From Enchytraeus crypticus (lineage: Eukaryota; Annelida; Clitellata; Enchytraeida; Enchytraeidae), in assembly GCA_905160935.1 (NCBI GenBank), contig CAJHZI010000414.1:247001-311000 (forward strand): DNA of 64,000 bases, written 5' to 3'. Under the pieces are notes generated by a model. It ran no database searches. It was not told where the DNA came from and was given only the letters and a program-made list of their open reading frames with translations. Made by a program: the position numbers and the translations under genes. Positions 24,425 to 34,779 of this stretch are shown piece by piece (within the stretch, counting starts at the first letter, position 1; each line of letters opens with the position of its first letter).

Positions 24425-25050
24425 TACATTCCATTACAATACATTACATTACATTCCATTACATTACATTACATTACTTTACATTACATTACTTTACATT
24501 ACATTACATTACATTCCATTACATTACATTACTTTACATTACATTACATTACATTACTTTACATTACATTACATTTCATTACATTACATTACATTGCATT
24601 GCATTGCATTGCATTACATTACATTCCATTCCATTCCATTACATTACATTACATTACATTACTTTACATTACTTTACATTACTTTACATTACATTGCACT
24701 GCATTGCATTGCATTACATTGCATTACATTACATTACACTACATTACATTACATTACATTACTTTACATTACTTTACATTACTTTACATTACATTTCATT
24801 ACATTGCATTGCATTACATTGCATTACATTACATTACATTACATTACATTACTTTACTTTACATTACTTTACATTACTTTACATTACATTACATTACATT
24901 ACATTACATTACATTACATTACATTACATTACATTACATTACATTACATTACATTACATTACATTACATTACTTTACTTTACTTTACTTTACTTTACTTT
25001 ACATTGCATTCTATTACTTTACATTTCTTTACATTACATTACAATCCATT
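24425..25050. repeat. Pentanucleotide satellite (ACATT)n
   Basis: About 125 copies of ACATT with regular variants TTACTTTACATT, ATTGCATTGC and CATTCCATT. It is longest and purest at 24880-24970. Three plus frames stay open for up to 230 codons (YITLH-type repeats); these are artefacts of a stop-free unit. On the minus strand the array reads (TGTAA)n and directly follows the exon 5 donor at 25052. Confidence 0.98.
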
Positions 25051-25052
25051 AC

Positions 25053-25167
25053 CTCTCACTTTGTAATCGAACTTTGAGGTGATGACAATGTCTTCGAAGG
25101 ATTTCGTCCAAGAATTTCTTGGAAGGTCTAAACCGAAATTATTTGACTCGAGTTCTCTTGCACTTTT
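25053..25167 (-). CDS. IRAG: IRAG-like gene, exon 5
   Basis: Acceptor TTTTTATTGCAG|AAAAGT on the minus strand; phase-0 start. It encodes KSARELESNNFGLDLPRNSW then TKSFEDIVITSKFDYKVR. Two donors are possible. GAGAG|GTAATG leaves one base (G), completing GAT (Asp) with exon 6 and keeping frame. AAA|GTGAGA, nine bases earlier on the transcript, resembles the consensus better but ends in phase 0 and would not fit exon 6. The intron that follows begins inside the TGTAA array. Confidence 0.7.
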
Positions 25168-25554
25168 CTGCAATAAAAATCGTAATATTGGTAAAAACAA
25201 TGATCAAGAATGCAAAGGGACGCCTTTTGTTTAATTAAATAAAAATACGATAGCCGTGTTTGAAATATTAAATTATATTTGGTTATATTAACGAAGAGTC
25301 AATATGAACTTGCATCAGAAGCCATTGTCTGAATAATTAAGCTTGGTAAAGGCGGATACCCTGCAGTCTGCAGCCGGATCAAATTAATCCTTAGAGTCCG
25401 ACCTATCGTGAATTAATTAAGAGGTGACTAAGTTGAACTGCAGTTGAAAATATAGACAATTTAGTCAAACTTCACATTTATCCTGACTAAATACTACATG
25501 AAGGTTTGATAAATGCTTCTTATGATAGTATCCGTGTTGTTTCCTCATTTGTTG

Positions 25555-25895
25555 TGTTCGGGGGTGGTTGGGACCACTATAGAATAGGCCACCGCAAGCA
25601 AACCGCCGCGTGTACGTAAGAGGCGACTAAGGCAGGTGTGAGGAAGTCAAAGGGGACCCACCTTACCATGTAATTTTCCCATGATTTAAATGGCATGCAC
25701 AACTAAAGGATGTAATAGAAGGAAGAGTGCAAGGGAAACTAGTTACAGGGAGACCAAGATATGGGATGTTAGATGATCTCATAATAAACTCATATACAAA
25801 GATGAAAAGGAAGGCCTTTGGAAATAGAATTGGTTGGAAGAGTTATATGCCAAGGACCTACCGTTAGGCAGTGCCCTAGAAGAAGATGATGATAG
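25555..25895 (+). mobile_element. Head/tail SINE head fused to LINE-A 3' fragment
   Basis: Head: GTTGTGTTCGGGGGTGG, TAGAATAGGCCACCGCAAGC, CGTGTACGTAAGAGGCGACT (25555-25680). From 25705 the LINE-A end follows: GATGTAATAGAAGGAAGAGT, GATGTTAGATGATCTCATAA, AGATGAAAAGGAAGGCC and CAAGGACCTACCGTTAGGCA. Confidence 0.55.
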
Positions 25896-26509
25896 TATCA
25901 ACTTGTATGCTCTAAGTTATTGAAAGTGAAGCAAAATATCTGTAGGAATAATGCTCTTGGACCTGCCAGTTTGAACTAGAAATATTAGGAAGAAAGAGGG
26001 AGAGCGAGAGATAGAGAGTGAGAGAGAGAGAGAGAGTTTTCACGGCTTATTATTAGATATTTGTCATATTACTGGTGCACTTACGTATATTTATTAACTG
26101 CACAAATACACAGCATTCGGTGACAGTATTATATTAATTGCACGCAGTTTAATTACAGCTGACAGTGTGTCTTGTTACAGCCGAGTGCACACTGCGCAGT
26201 CTTGTACAGTAGATAGATATTTGGACTCTGGACCCACTCGTGGCTTGGTCAGTAAGTACAAGCGTTCAGGGAGTAGTAGTACTTAAATATATGTAAGTTT
26301 ATTTCTTAGGGAAATATATTAAGATAGATAGGAAAGACATTACAGGAGGTGACTGAGAGAAACTGCTCATGTTGTTCAACCAATTAATAGTTGTCAAGTA
26401 TTGTGAAATAATAATGTGAAATAATAATGTGAAATAATAATGCAAGATAATATGAAAGTTATTCGATTACAATTATTATTAAATCTCCCTTCCTCGCTAT
26501 CTATCGCTC

Positions 26510-26840
26510 TCCCTCTACATTGTTCTCTCTCCCTCTTTCTCACTCTTTATATCTCTTCACTTATTACTCTCTCTCTCTCTTTCTTTCCTCTCTCTCTCTC
26601 TCTCTGTTTTTTTCTCTCTTTCTTTCCTCTCTCTCTCTCTCTCTCTCTCTCACTCTATCTCTCCTCTCTTTCTCTCTCTCTCACAAACTCTCTTTCCCTT
26701 CGATATTATTTTAAAATAATTTCTGGTTCATTCAACATATTCCTACAGGGAGACAGGACCACCTCCCCGCTCTCTCTCTATCTCTTTCTTTCCTCTCTCT
26801 CTCTCACTCTCTCTCTCTCTCTCTCTCTCTTAGTGCACTG
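26510..26840. repeat. (CT)n-rich tract
   Basis: Pyrimidine-rich plus strand with TTTC interruptions and a short unique island at 26700-26760. The Leu/Ser-rich frames are artefacts. The second half merges with a LINE-A 3' end. Confidence 0.9.
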
Positions 26841-26960
26841 CGTTCTGGCAGGTTCATGGTATATAACGCCTCTACTCTTCTCTGTCTTCCGCTTTCCTCT
26901 TCATGTCTTCACGTCTTCAGGTCATGGTGTTCAGGTTCATGGTGTAGTCACTATTTAATA
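26841..26960 (-). mobile_element. LINE-A 3' end, truncated
   Basis: Minus strand: GAAGACAGAGAAGAGTAGAG, ATATACCATGAACCTGCCAG, AACGCAGTGCACTAAGAGAG, continuing into (GA)n. This is the standard LINE-A 3' terminus. Confidence 0.6.
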
Positions 26961-27549
26961 CACGCAAACTTTGATGTGTTCTGCAGTGCTTCAAATACAA
27001 CACTGACAACATGTATTTCGTTGTGCATTAAAAATTTAAAATGCCCACCAAGCAACATATCATTGGAATGAAGATAAATGAGTACTTGAACAGAAATCTC
27101 CGTTAGTTTCTAGCATATTATGACTGCTACATGGCACGTTGTATGTTCATTGATAGGCCTATTGCTATTGTCAAGGATGTGCAGTAATATCGTTATTACA
27201 ATTTACAGTTGTACACTCAATGTCCAGGTCTCTCACAGTTGACTTGCAGTGTGCACTCAACAGGTTAGGCCTGGTCGCCTGGTTATTAGGCCTACAGCCT
27301 AACTGAGGCTGCGCTAGTGAACTCTGCCCAGGCTAGACAGCACGGGAGGGGGGGGGGGTCAGCTAGGCTGACGCAATGTGACTCAAGGCAGGATGTGATA
27401 GGAAGTGGATTAATTGCTTTCATTTGCACGTGTGACATCCAGCTGTACAGTTGACCGTGAGGTGCGTTACAAAACTCGCGTGGTGAGTTTGATCTCTTTT
27501 TTTATAATTTATCTATATTTAAATCAAAGATTATGATTGAAATAGATAA

Positions 27550-27625
27550 GTTTCATCTTCATCATCATTATCATCAGCATCATTTTCATCTTTCCTGTAA
27601 TCCCAGTTTAACGGGATGCGAATAG
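27550..27625 (-). mobile_element. LINE-B-type tail fragment
   Basis: On the minus strand, CATCCCGTTAAACTGGGATT followed by A/G-rich sequence and (GAT)n. Only the 3' end is present. Confidence 0.45.
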
Positions 27626-27919
27626 GTAATTTTAATTATCTTATTTTATCATTGATTTTTCTCTCATGACATAATTTACACCGTCCTAGTTTTTTTCTCT
27701 ACTTTTAAATATTGATATGTAAGCTAAAACTTTTAGGAAATTATTTATAAATAATTCCCTAAATAAAAAGTCAACAAAATAAAATAATTGTATAAACTAT
27801 TTCTATTAAAGATTATAATTAGCATTATTACTATATAAACCAGTTATGTGGATATACAGTGGCTAAAGTGGGCAAAGTGGATGTTTCTAAATTCCCACCT
27901 GAACCACTGAGGAAGGTTA

Positions 27920-28037
27920 TAGGTAATTTAATGATCCACTCGTATATGCATGGACATGAACAGGAAAACTGAAGCTAGAGATGACTGTATACCATGGACC
28001 TGCCAGTAGGCAGTGCACTAAGAGAGATACCAAATAA
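27920..28037 (+). mobile_element. LINE-A 3' end fragment
   Basis: TTTAATGATCCACTCGTATA, then GAAAACTGAAGCTAGAG and ATACCATGGACCTGCCAGTA before GGCAGTGCACTAAGAGAGA. Confidence 0.6.
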
Positions 28038-28269
28038 ATTAAATAAGGACTGAAATTGTAAGGTGAGTGATAGTTTTCAATCTGACAACCGCAGAAAGTT
28101 ACAGTACAGAAATTCCGACAGAAAAATCATAACAAATTAAAGATATAGCATAAACAGTTAAGAGGCTAGATATATGAGAGATGAAACTAAACTTTGATTC
28201 CTTTTGATTCCTTTTGATTTTTGTATATCAGAATTTAGTCAGTGTCCCATTCATAAATATCCCTTTCAG

Positions 28270-28485
28270 TGCACGATCTTCATCCTACCTTCAGGTCCAT
28301 GACATAAAAGGCCTCAACTCTTCTCTGTCATCCGTTTTCCTCTTCATGTTTACATTTAAGTGGATCTTTAAATCATCTTACATACCTAATCTCTGCCTGT
28401 GTCTGCTTCTATTTCCTTCCATTCTGCTTTGTATGACCTATTTAATAAACTGTTCCCCCTTAGCATGTGTCCCATCCAGATTTAC
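28270..28485 (-). mobile_element. LINE-A 3' fragment
   Basis: Minus strand: GGAAGGAAATAGAAGCAGAC, GATTAGGTATGTAAGATGAT, GAAGAGGAAAACGGATGACA, CATGGACCTGAAGGTAGGAT. It faces the copy at 27920-28037, so the pair forms an imperfect inverted arrangement 230 bp apart. Confidence 0.55.
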
Positions 28486-30039
28486 TTATATATTATAGGC
28501 CTAGCATTTATCAACTGTCTCAACTGACTATATCTTTATGAAGCATTGTCGTTTTAATGTAGTGGATTGATTTGATTAGAATCTGTGAGTGATTCTGTGA
28601 TTATTGATGAGTGATGACATTTAATGCATTGATTGTAATAATGATTAGATTATTAAATTACAGAGAAATGCGTTTGGATTTTAGTAGATGATTATGGAGT
28701 AATTATGTTCTGATTCAAGATTAATTATGTCATTGAATTGGATGATGATTTTTTTATGCAACCATTTTATTTGTTTTTCATGTCACAATAATCAACAAAT
28801 GCAGCATACTTAACTAGATGCTAAACAAATTAATCAATCAATAAGAATTTAACGTCCGGCTCCTCGGAATAAGGCAATTTCAGGTACATCAAATAATTAA
28901 GAAGAGGGTAATTACGCGCTCGGCTCCTAGAGTGAGTGTATCTCCTTATCTTACCCTTCACCCCCCCCCCCCCTTTCATATCCGTACTAACTTCAGGGAT
29001 AAAATCAAATACCTAAAATCTTAACTTTGTTTTGGAAAAAGTAGGTTAATTTTTTCACCAGACAAAATTCAGTTGACTTGGATTAATTGCAAAAGTGACC
29101 TAATTTGGACGGTAGGGTGGGGGCTTATAGCCCCCCCCCCCCAGCTAATGCTGGTTGCACCACTAATCCGGGACAGAGTTCACAAGTTTTACTTACACTC
29201 TTTGTTTCTCTTATACGGTGGCTAAAGTAGAAATTGAGAGCTAATGGAATGCAAATACAAATACAAATTTAGTATTATGTCATTGTTAACCCCTACTATA
29301 TTTGTATACAAAATTGAAAAATTATGGTGTAGTTGGCAATACAGTCATTCAGCTCAGATTCTTTAAAATCTCTATTCATATGCTATTGTAAACCTAATGA
29401 AAATTCTTAATTTACTATTTTAGTAGGCCTACATTAGTTAATGAAGTTTGATTAATACTGTTTAATTAATACTGCTTGTGTATTCTATTTTAATTAATTA
29501 ATTAATTTATTTTTATTTATTTATTTATTTATTTGTCTACTATATTTTTATTAAATTGTGTATAAATTGTGTATTTTATAAATATAAAATAAAGAAAATT
29601 GCTTTTAGTTTTTTTTGCTGCCCCAAAAAGTAGTAGGGCAGGTGATAGGGCTTACCACAAGGTCCAAAATGTGTGCCTATTGGCTCTATACTGCCCATAC
29701 TGCCCACAGGCTCCGCCGCCAAGGCATTGGAGTATTAGATGTTTTGTATTTTGATTTTCAGCCTAGAATTGTACTTGGGGACGATGAGAGAAAGCTCGAG
29801 TGATATTTTATTTTTGTTGATTCGATGATTTAAGTTAGTATTTTTCCGTATCAAATTAAATTTAATATTTGAATTAAATTGAATATAGTATAGAATACAG
29901 ATGTGTTGTATATCAGAGATTACAACGATTTTTCCTTTAAGATTTTGTGTATTAGAGAGTGTATCAAAGATTGTATTGATTTTAGTGAAATACGTGCTTT
30001 GTATGTAGCTTTTTATAAGTACACTATTTTGCATAACAC
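28486..30039. other. Intron 4, dispersed repeat D and homopolymer runs
   Basis: Repeat D at about 28845-28890 (AGAATTTAACGTCCGGCTCC). C runs of 12 and 13 at about 28961-28972 and 29132-29144. A splice-like open stretch at 29640-29790 was considered as an exon and rejected (see rejected list). Otherwise nothing. Confidence 0.45.
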
Positions 30040-30197
30040 GTGATAGACATGTGGGTTTTCGTAGGCATGCAGTGAGGGGATTATGCTGAGACTGCGCGAG
30101 GGTTTGTCACTTGATGGCCTGGAGATCATGCTCGCTGCCTTAGAGTCGATGTCATCATGGATGACCTCGTTGGAGTTCTTCTTTTCTGGATGCGCTG
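30040..30197 (-). CDS. IRAG: IRAG-like gene, exon 4 (3' end uncertain)
   Basis: The minus-strand acceptor CTGTATCACATCACAGCAG is a NAGNAG site (exon start 30197 or 30194, both in frame). Two bases complete Pro with exon 3 (C + CA). The exon reads HPEKKNSNEVIHDDIDSKAA then SMISRPSSDKPSRSLSIIPS, a polar, Ser-rich disordered stretch like exon 6. Three donors (ends 30049, 30040, 30025: GTCTAT, GTGTTA, GTGTAC) are all phase 0, as required by exon 5, but none is strong, so the end is approximate. An open frame also exists on the opposite strand, so strand is judged from composition and phase continuity. Confidence 0.5.
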
Positions 30198-30281
30198 CTG
30201 TGATGTGATACAGGTCAGCTTGCTTGTTTATTAAACAGATTTAATTATATATGTCTGTAGCTTTTTTATAGTTTTCATGTG

Positions 30282-30652
30282 GCGGATATGAGAATGTTGC
30301 GTCTCATGTGTGGACGAACTAGGAAGGATAGAATGGAAAAGAATATGTGAGGATGAATTTGAGTTTCGGGGGGAATATGAATGGGGTGGCTCAGTCGAGA
30401 TTGAGATGGTATGGGTATATTGTGAGAAAGGCAGACGAGGATGTAGTGAAGAGAGTTTGGAGGGAAGAACTGGATGTTAAGCTAGAGAGTGGTAGACCAC
30501 AATTGACGTGGGATGCGGTAATTAAGAAGGACATGAAAAATAGGGGATTGACTGATGATATGGTGTGGGACAGAGAGGACTGGAGAAAGTCTATTCGTAT
30601 CCCGACCATGGTTAAACTGGTATTTAAGGGAAGATGATGATGATGATGATGA
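30282..30652 (+). pseudogene. LINE-B ORF2 C-terminal fragment with (GAT)n tail
   Basis: The frame starting at about 30282 reads MRMLRLMCGRTRKDRMEKNM to a TGA at 30348. A second frame (30347-30637) then continues with SRLRWYGYIVRKADEDVVKR, ESGRPQLTWDAVIKKDMKN, RGLTDDMVWDREDWRKSI and a stop. These are the C-terminal hallmarks of LINE reverse transcriptase polyproteins (RLRW.G, GRP..TW...V..D, DR..WR). A frameshift and stop near 30345 inactivate it. The end, GTTAAACTGGTATTTAAGGG then (GAT)n, is the tail shared with the LINE-B-type SINEs. Confidence 0.8.
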
Positions 30653-31391
30653 TGTAGCTTTTTCTGGAAGTTGACATTGTACATAATATATTTATGTAGA
30701 CTTATCGTGTAGTAGTTTCGACAGTAATTAATTTCTTGAGTAAAGCTTTGCTTCACTTTAGTAGATTAATTAGTGTAGAGAAGTTAATCAGAGAAAACAG
30801 CGACTCTTTTCTTATCGTGTGTGTTAGTTTTGAGACTTTTTGAGTTTTCTTAAAGTAAATCAGGTAGTAACTGATCTGCTTTGAGTCATAAAATTGATTT
30901 TTTTTCATTTCTGTTGTTTTACTTTATTTTCACCTTGGAAAATTTCATGAAGTCTGCTTCATGATGACGCTGTATTCCCTATGAAACCTAGTGATATAAA
31001 AAAGCTGGTAAAGGTAATGTTAATGTCAGTTTCTGCACTCTAAAGCGAGTAATTACTATAAGTATATCATGTAGTAATTGAGACTATAATTGTAGCTGTC
31101 CTTCTTAAGTTATATGTTCTGAATTAGTCTAAGTTATGATTACTTTGTCTGCTTTGTGAATCGTAAGTATTGATGTTGTACAGTAATTATGCGTTTTATA
31201 TTTTTGATATTATTAATATGTATCTGTCGTGAATGAATACTGTCTCTTCTCTTGCACGCGTTCTCGTGGTTGCTGTTGTAAGCAATGAATGAATCGTTGT
31301 TATGGTTCTGGGAATTTAACGTCCAGTTGAAGATGTATGACTTGATTAGAGCTGCAGAGCGATAACTCTCAGAGATAATGTGTATGCATTT

Positions 31392-32125
31392 GTGTATGGC
31401 TTGGCCGTGTGCTAAGTGAGGTAGCTCATTGTTCTCTCGGAGGAGTGAAGCCTTAGCCTTCTTTCCATACTGTGATTTGTGAATTGTGATCAGTGAATTG
31501 TTAAGTGGTGTGATCAGTTAATTGTTAAGTGTTTGTATGGCTTGGCCGTGTATCAAGTGAGGTAGCTCGGTGTTCTCTCGGAGGAGTGAAGCTTGAGCCT
31601 TCTTTCCATACTGTGATTTGTGAACTCTGATCAGTGAAGTGATCAGTGAAGTGATAAGTGAAGTGATCAGTGAAGTGATCAGTGAAGTGTTAAGTGTTTG
31701 TATGGCTTGGCCTTGTGTCAAGTGAGGTAGCTCGGTGTTCTCTCGGAGGAGTGAAGCTTGAGCCTTCTTTCCATACTGTGATTTGTGAACTCTGATCAGT
31801 GAAGTGATCAGTGAAGTGATAAGTGAAGTGATCAGTGAAGTGATCAGTGAAATGTTAAGTGTTTGTATGGCTTGGCCTTGTGTCAAGTGAGGTAGCTCGG
31901 TGTTCTCTCGGAGGAGTGAAGCTTGAGCCTTCTTTCCATACTGTGATTTGTGAATTGTGATCAGTGAATTGATCAGCCTTCTTTCCATATTGTGATTTGT
32001 GAATTGTGATAAGTGAAGTGTTACGTGTTGTAACAAGTGAAGTGTTAAGTGTTTTATGGCTTGGCGTGTACCAAGTGAGGTAGCTCGTTGTTCTCTCGGA
32101 GGAGTGAAGATTGAGCCTTCTTTCC
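31392..32125. repeat. 165-bp satellite with nested 12-bp repeat
   Basis: The word GTATGGCTTGGCCGTG or a close variant starts units at about 31394, 31535, 31700, 31865 and 32054. Each unit has a constant part (AAGTGAGGTAGCTCGGTGTT, GGAGGAGTGAAGCTTGAGCC, TTTCCATACTGTGATTTGTG) and a variable number of AGTGAAGTGATC 12-mers. Because 165 and 12 are multiples of three, one minus frame stays open for 204 codons (repeats of SQYGKKAQASLLRENTELPH and SLIT). No splice context supports a gene. Confidence 0.9.
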
Positions 32126-32678
32126 GTACCACTAGTCTCGAACCTCTTTATTGTTCTTCTCTGGTATTTATGAACATTTTTATCTGGGCAACATGTGAGT
32201 TATGTCAGTCTTCAGTCATCTTTAAAGAATTATCTTCTCTTGTTATTACCTTTGAACATTGCGCGATGTTCGTTAATTAAGCCACGCGAGATGGTTGTTA
32301 GTGTGGAGGAGATTTGTTCTGTACTTTGTATTGTCTTTGTGTGTAGCGACGTATGTAACAATTTATCTGAGTGTTATTATTCGTTCTAGAATACGTAATT
32401 CGCATTGATTAGGCCATTTAAAATTTTTGTAGTTTGCTTACTGTCCGATCACCGAGAGTTGTACAGTAAGGAGCTGTTTGATGTTCGTAGATAGATAAGC
32501 TTAGTAGTTTATTTTTTTTTTCTAGTTATTTTTTGTAGGAACGAGCTACTGTTTTCTACGATTAACTTCTCTGGTAGTTACTATTCTTGTTTAGTTTAAT
32601 AGTAGTCAGCTGTGATGTTCTTAGGCACGCGTTGTCGTTATACGTTAGTACTGCTGTGAGTGTTTTGTTGTTTCATAC

Positions 32679-32886
32679 GAGAGAGTTCTGCTGTGATGAT
32701 GATGACAGCTTCGTCTGGTGGCAGGTACTTCTGAATCACTTCGTCGTCGACCTCAAGCTGCTTCTGAGGATCTTCTGAACTGCTCCCGTGTCGTTTATTT
32801 AGGTTGGCGATATCTTTTTGTGATCTTATCGTTTGCTTTAATGTTAGTTTTGCGGTGCTTATGCCTTCTTTAGGTTTGTTTGAAAC
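32679..32886 (-). CDS. IRAG: IRAG-like gene, exon 3
   Basis: Minus strand, acceptor TTTGTTAGGTTTTAG|GTTTCA and donor CTCTC|GTATGA; it starts in phase 0 (as exon 2 requires) and ends phase 1 (as exon 4 requires). It is open for 69 codons in very AT-rich DNA. It encodes NKPKEGISTAKLTLKQTIRS, a KDIANLNKRHG helix, then an acidic stretch DPQKQLEVDDEVIQKYLPPD and EAVIIITAELS. Two short amphipathic helices are likely; no named domain. It contains no ATG, so methionine-initiated ORF searches miss it. A weaker open frame exists on the plus strand over part of this region. Confidence 0.65.
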
Positions 32887-33139
32887 CTAAAACCTAACAA
32901 ACCTACTTTCCCCCTGTGTTGAACAGGGATGCCGTCATTGATCTGTTCAGGTTTTAAATATAGCCTAGGGCAGTTGGAAGCGAATTACGAGCTAATCAGA
33001 AATTACGTTTAAATGAGATAGAATTATCTGTACTTCAGAAGTCTTGCCAAATTTATATCTGTGAAGTATTTTTAGATAAAAATTATTTCTGCTGTAAATT
33101 GTGATTCTATTCAGAATTTCATATTATTTCCTTGAATAT

Positions 33140-33206
33140 ACAGTATATATATATATACACACACACACACGCACACACACACGTATATATATATATATAT
33201 ATATTG
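33140..33206. repeat. (TA)n(CA)n compound microsatellite
   Basis: TATATATA, then CACACACACGCACACAC, then TATATATA. Intronic. Confidence 0.95.
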
Positions 33207-33358
33207 AACTAATTAATTTTTACTCATTAATTATTTGTTCAAAGTTAGGCCATTTAGTAATGTATTGCAGTCTTCTATTTAGTAATTTAAACAGCAATTA
33301 ATTATAGTTTATCCAATTAAACAAACTAAATTGCTTAATCATTATTTATCATCTGCAG

Positions 33359-33473
33359 GTTCAGCAATCTATGCGCAGCAGCTTGTATAAAATCCCTGGG
33401 CTCCGGGTGGACATCTCAACGAGTGGTGATGAACAGATGATATCCTGTGATGTCCAGGTCGTTGTGAACTACG
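33359..33473 (+). CDS. Internal exon of an unidentified plus-strand gene
   Basis: Good acceptor TTATTTATCATCTGCAG and donor CTACG|GTATGC enclose 115 nt. The only frame open across it starts in phase 0: VQQSMRSSLYKIPGLRVDIS then TSGDEQMISCDVQVVVNYG. Composition is that of a folded beta-rich protein, unlike the disordered minus-strand gene whose intron it occupies. Minus-strand frames here lack a usable donor. An earlier donor CAG|GTCGTT is possible. I found no convincing upstream exon, and I do not recognise the family. Confidence 0.45.
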
Positions 33474-33619
33474 GTATGCCTCTGTTGTAACGTTTCATAT
33501 TATCTAATTAAAAAAATTATATATCATAATAACATATAATTATATAATAATTGATGTTGTTTGCGGAACCGGTCGCGGCCATTTTATCATCTATATTCAA
33601 CTTGTATGTTTCAAAAGAA

Positions 33620-34198
33620 AGATATTCTGACTTCCTCTGTGTTACAAATCTTCACTGGATGCTTGTATGTGATGTGTTAGAAATCTTCACTGGGTGCTTG
33701 TTTATGTTAGAGATCTTCACTGGATGCTTTTATGTGTTAAAGATCTTCACTGGGTGCTTGTATGTGTTAGAGATCTTTACTGGGTGCTTTTATGTGTCAA
33801 GAGATCGTCACTGGGTGCTTGTATGTGTTAGAGGTCTTCACTGGGTGCTTTTATGTGTTAGAGATCTTTACTGGATGCTTTTATATGTTAGAGATCTTCA
33901 CTGGGTGCCTTTATGTGTTAGAGATCTTTACAGGTGCTTGTAGGTGTGTTAGAGATCTTCACTGGGTGCTTTTATGTGTTAGAGATCTTTACTGGTGCTT
34001 GTAGGTGTGTTAGAGATCTTCACTGAGTGCTTTTATGTGTTAGAGATCTTCACTGGGTGCATGTATGTGTGTTAGAGATCAACACTGGATTCCTGTATAT
34101 GTTAGATACCATCACTGATTGCTTGCATGTGTTAGATATCTTCACTGGGTGTTTGCATGTACTAGAGATCTTCACTGGGTTCTTGTACGTCTGTTGCA
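33620..34198. repeat. 30-bp minisatellite
   Basis: About eighteen copies of TTAGAGATCTTCACTGGGTG followed by CTTTTATGTG, with one- to four-base insertions in later copies that shift the reading frame. The plus frames read repeated LEIFTGCLYV; they are artefacts of a 30-bp unit. Confidence 0.92.
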
Positions 34199-34199
34199 G

Positions 34200-34244
34200 A
34201 GAATCTTCGGGTGCTTTTACGACTATTTCATATCATCACCGCTT
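34200..34244 (+). CDS. Possible second exon of the plus-strand gene
   Basis: Acceptor CTTGTACGTCTGTTGCAG and a consensus-like donor CGCTT|GTGAGT enclose 45 nt, phase 1 to 1, compatible with exon 33359-33473 (G + AG = Glu). It would add NLRVLLRLFHIITA. It directly abuts the 30-bp minisatellite, so chance splice-like signals are a real possibility. Confidence 0.22.
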
Positions 34245-34404
34245 GTGAGTCGGAAGTCGTCGTATTCATGGTCGAAGTCTGGACATCTCCACGTCACATG
34301 TACTGAACTTTCTGTCATCTTTAATTTCTTTGGTTTTATTTTGGTTTTATTTTGTTTATTTTCCTCTTATGGAGTAGGTTTTAACCTAAAGAGTATTTTC
34401 GACG

Positions 34405-34615
34405 ATCATCTACCCTAGAGACAATCAATGAACACAGTCTGTCAGTATACAGCAGAGATCATCTACCCTAGAGACGATCAATGGACTGTCTGTCAGTATA
34501 CAGCAGAGGTCATCTACCCCAGAGACGATCAGTGGACACAGTCTGTCAGTATACAACAGAGATCATCTACCCTAGAGACGATCAATGGACACTGTCTGTC
34601 AGTATACAGCAAAGG
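34405..34615. repeat. 51-53-bp tandem repeat, four copies
   Basis: The phrase GTCTGTCAGTATACAGCAGA recurs at 34437, 34488, 34541 (variant AACAGA) and 34594. Between copies is CATCTACCCTAGAGACGATC. Confidence 0.92.
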
Positions 34616-34779
34616 TCTGGGTAGTAAATGTAGAACTCATTCCTATATAATGTTGATTAGTAATGGCTTGTGAAGTTATCTGCAAAGACGTTCAAGTTTT
34701 AATTTAGACTTTATGGATTAGATTGCATAACGCTTATTAAGCTTGTTACACGTAATTTTGTTGTTTTTATTATTTTCTT

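Noticed and set aside
24385-25082. Three overlapping plus-strand ORFs of 155-230 codons
   Set aside because: All three frames are open because the ACATT unit and its variants contain no stop in any plus frame. Tyr/Ile/Thr/Leu/His repeats only.
29630-29790. Possible minus-strand exon with acceptor TACAATTCTAG and donor TTGTG|GTAAGC
   Set aside because: The donor is excellent, but the only frame open from the acceptor ends in phase 2 and does not fit exon 5, and the plus strand has an equally good acceptor at about 29761. It could be an alternative exon; not enough support to call.
30060-30220. Plus-strand open frame MLRLREGLSLDGLEIMLAAL with donor GATACAG|GTCAGC
   Set aside because: It overlaps the minus-strand exon 4 frame, runs into a stop before its donor, and has no matching upstream exon. 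Probably the shadow of the minus-strand exon.
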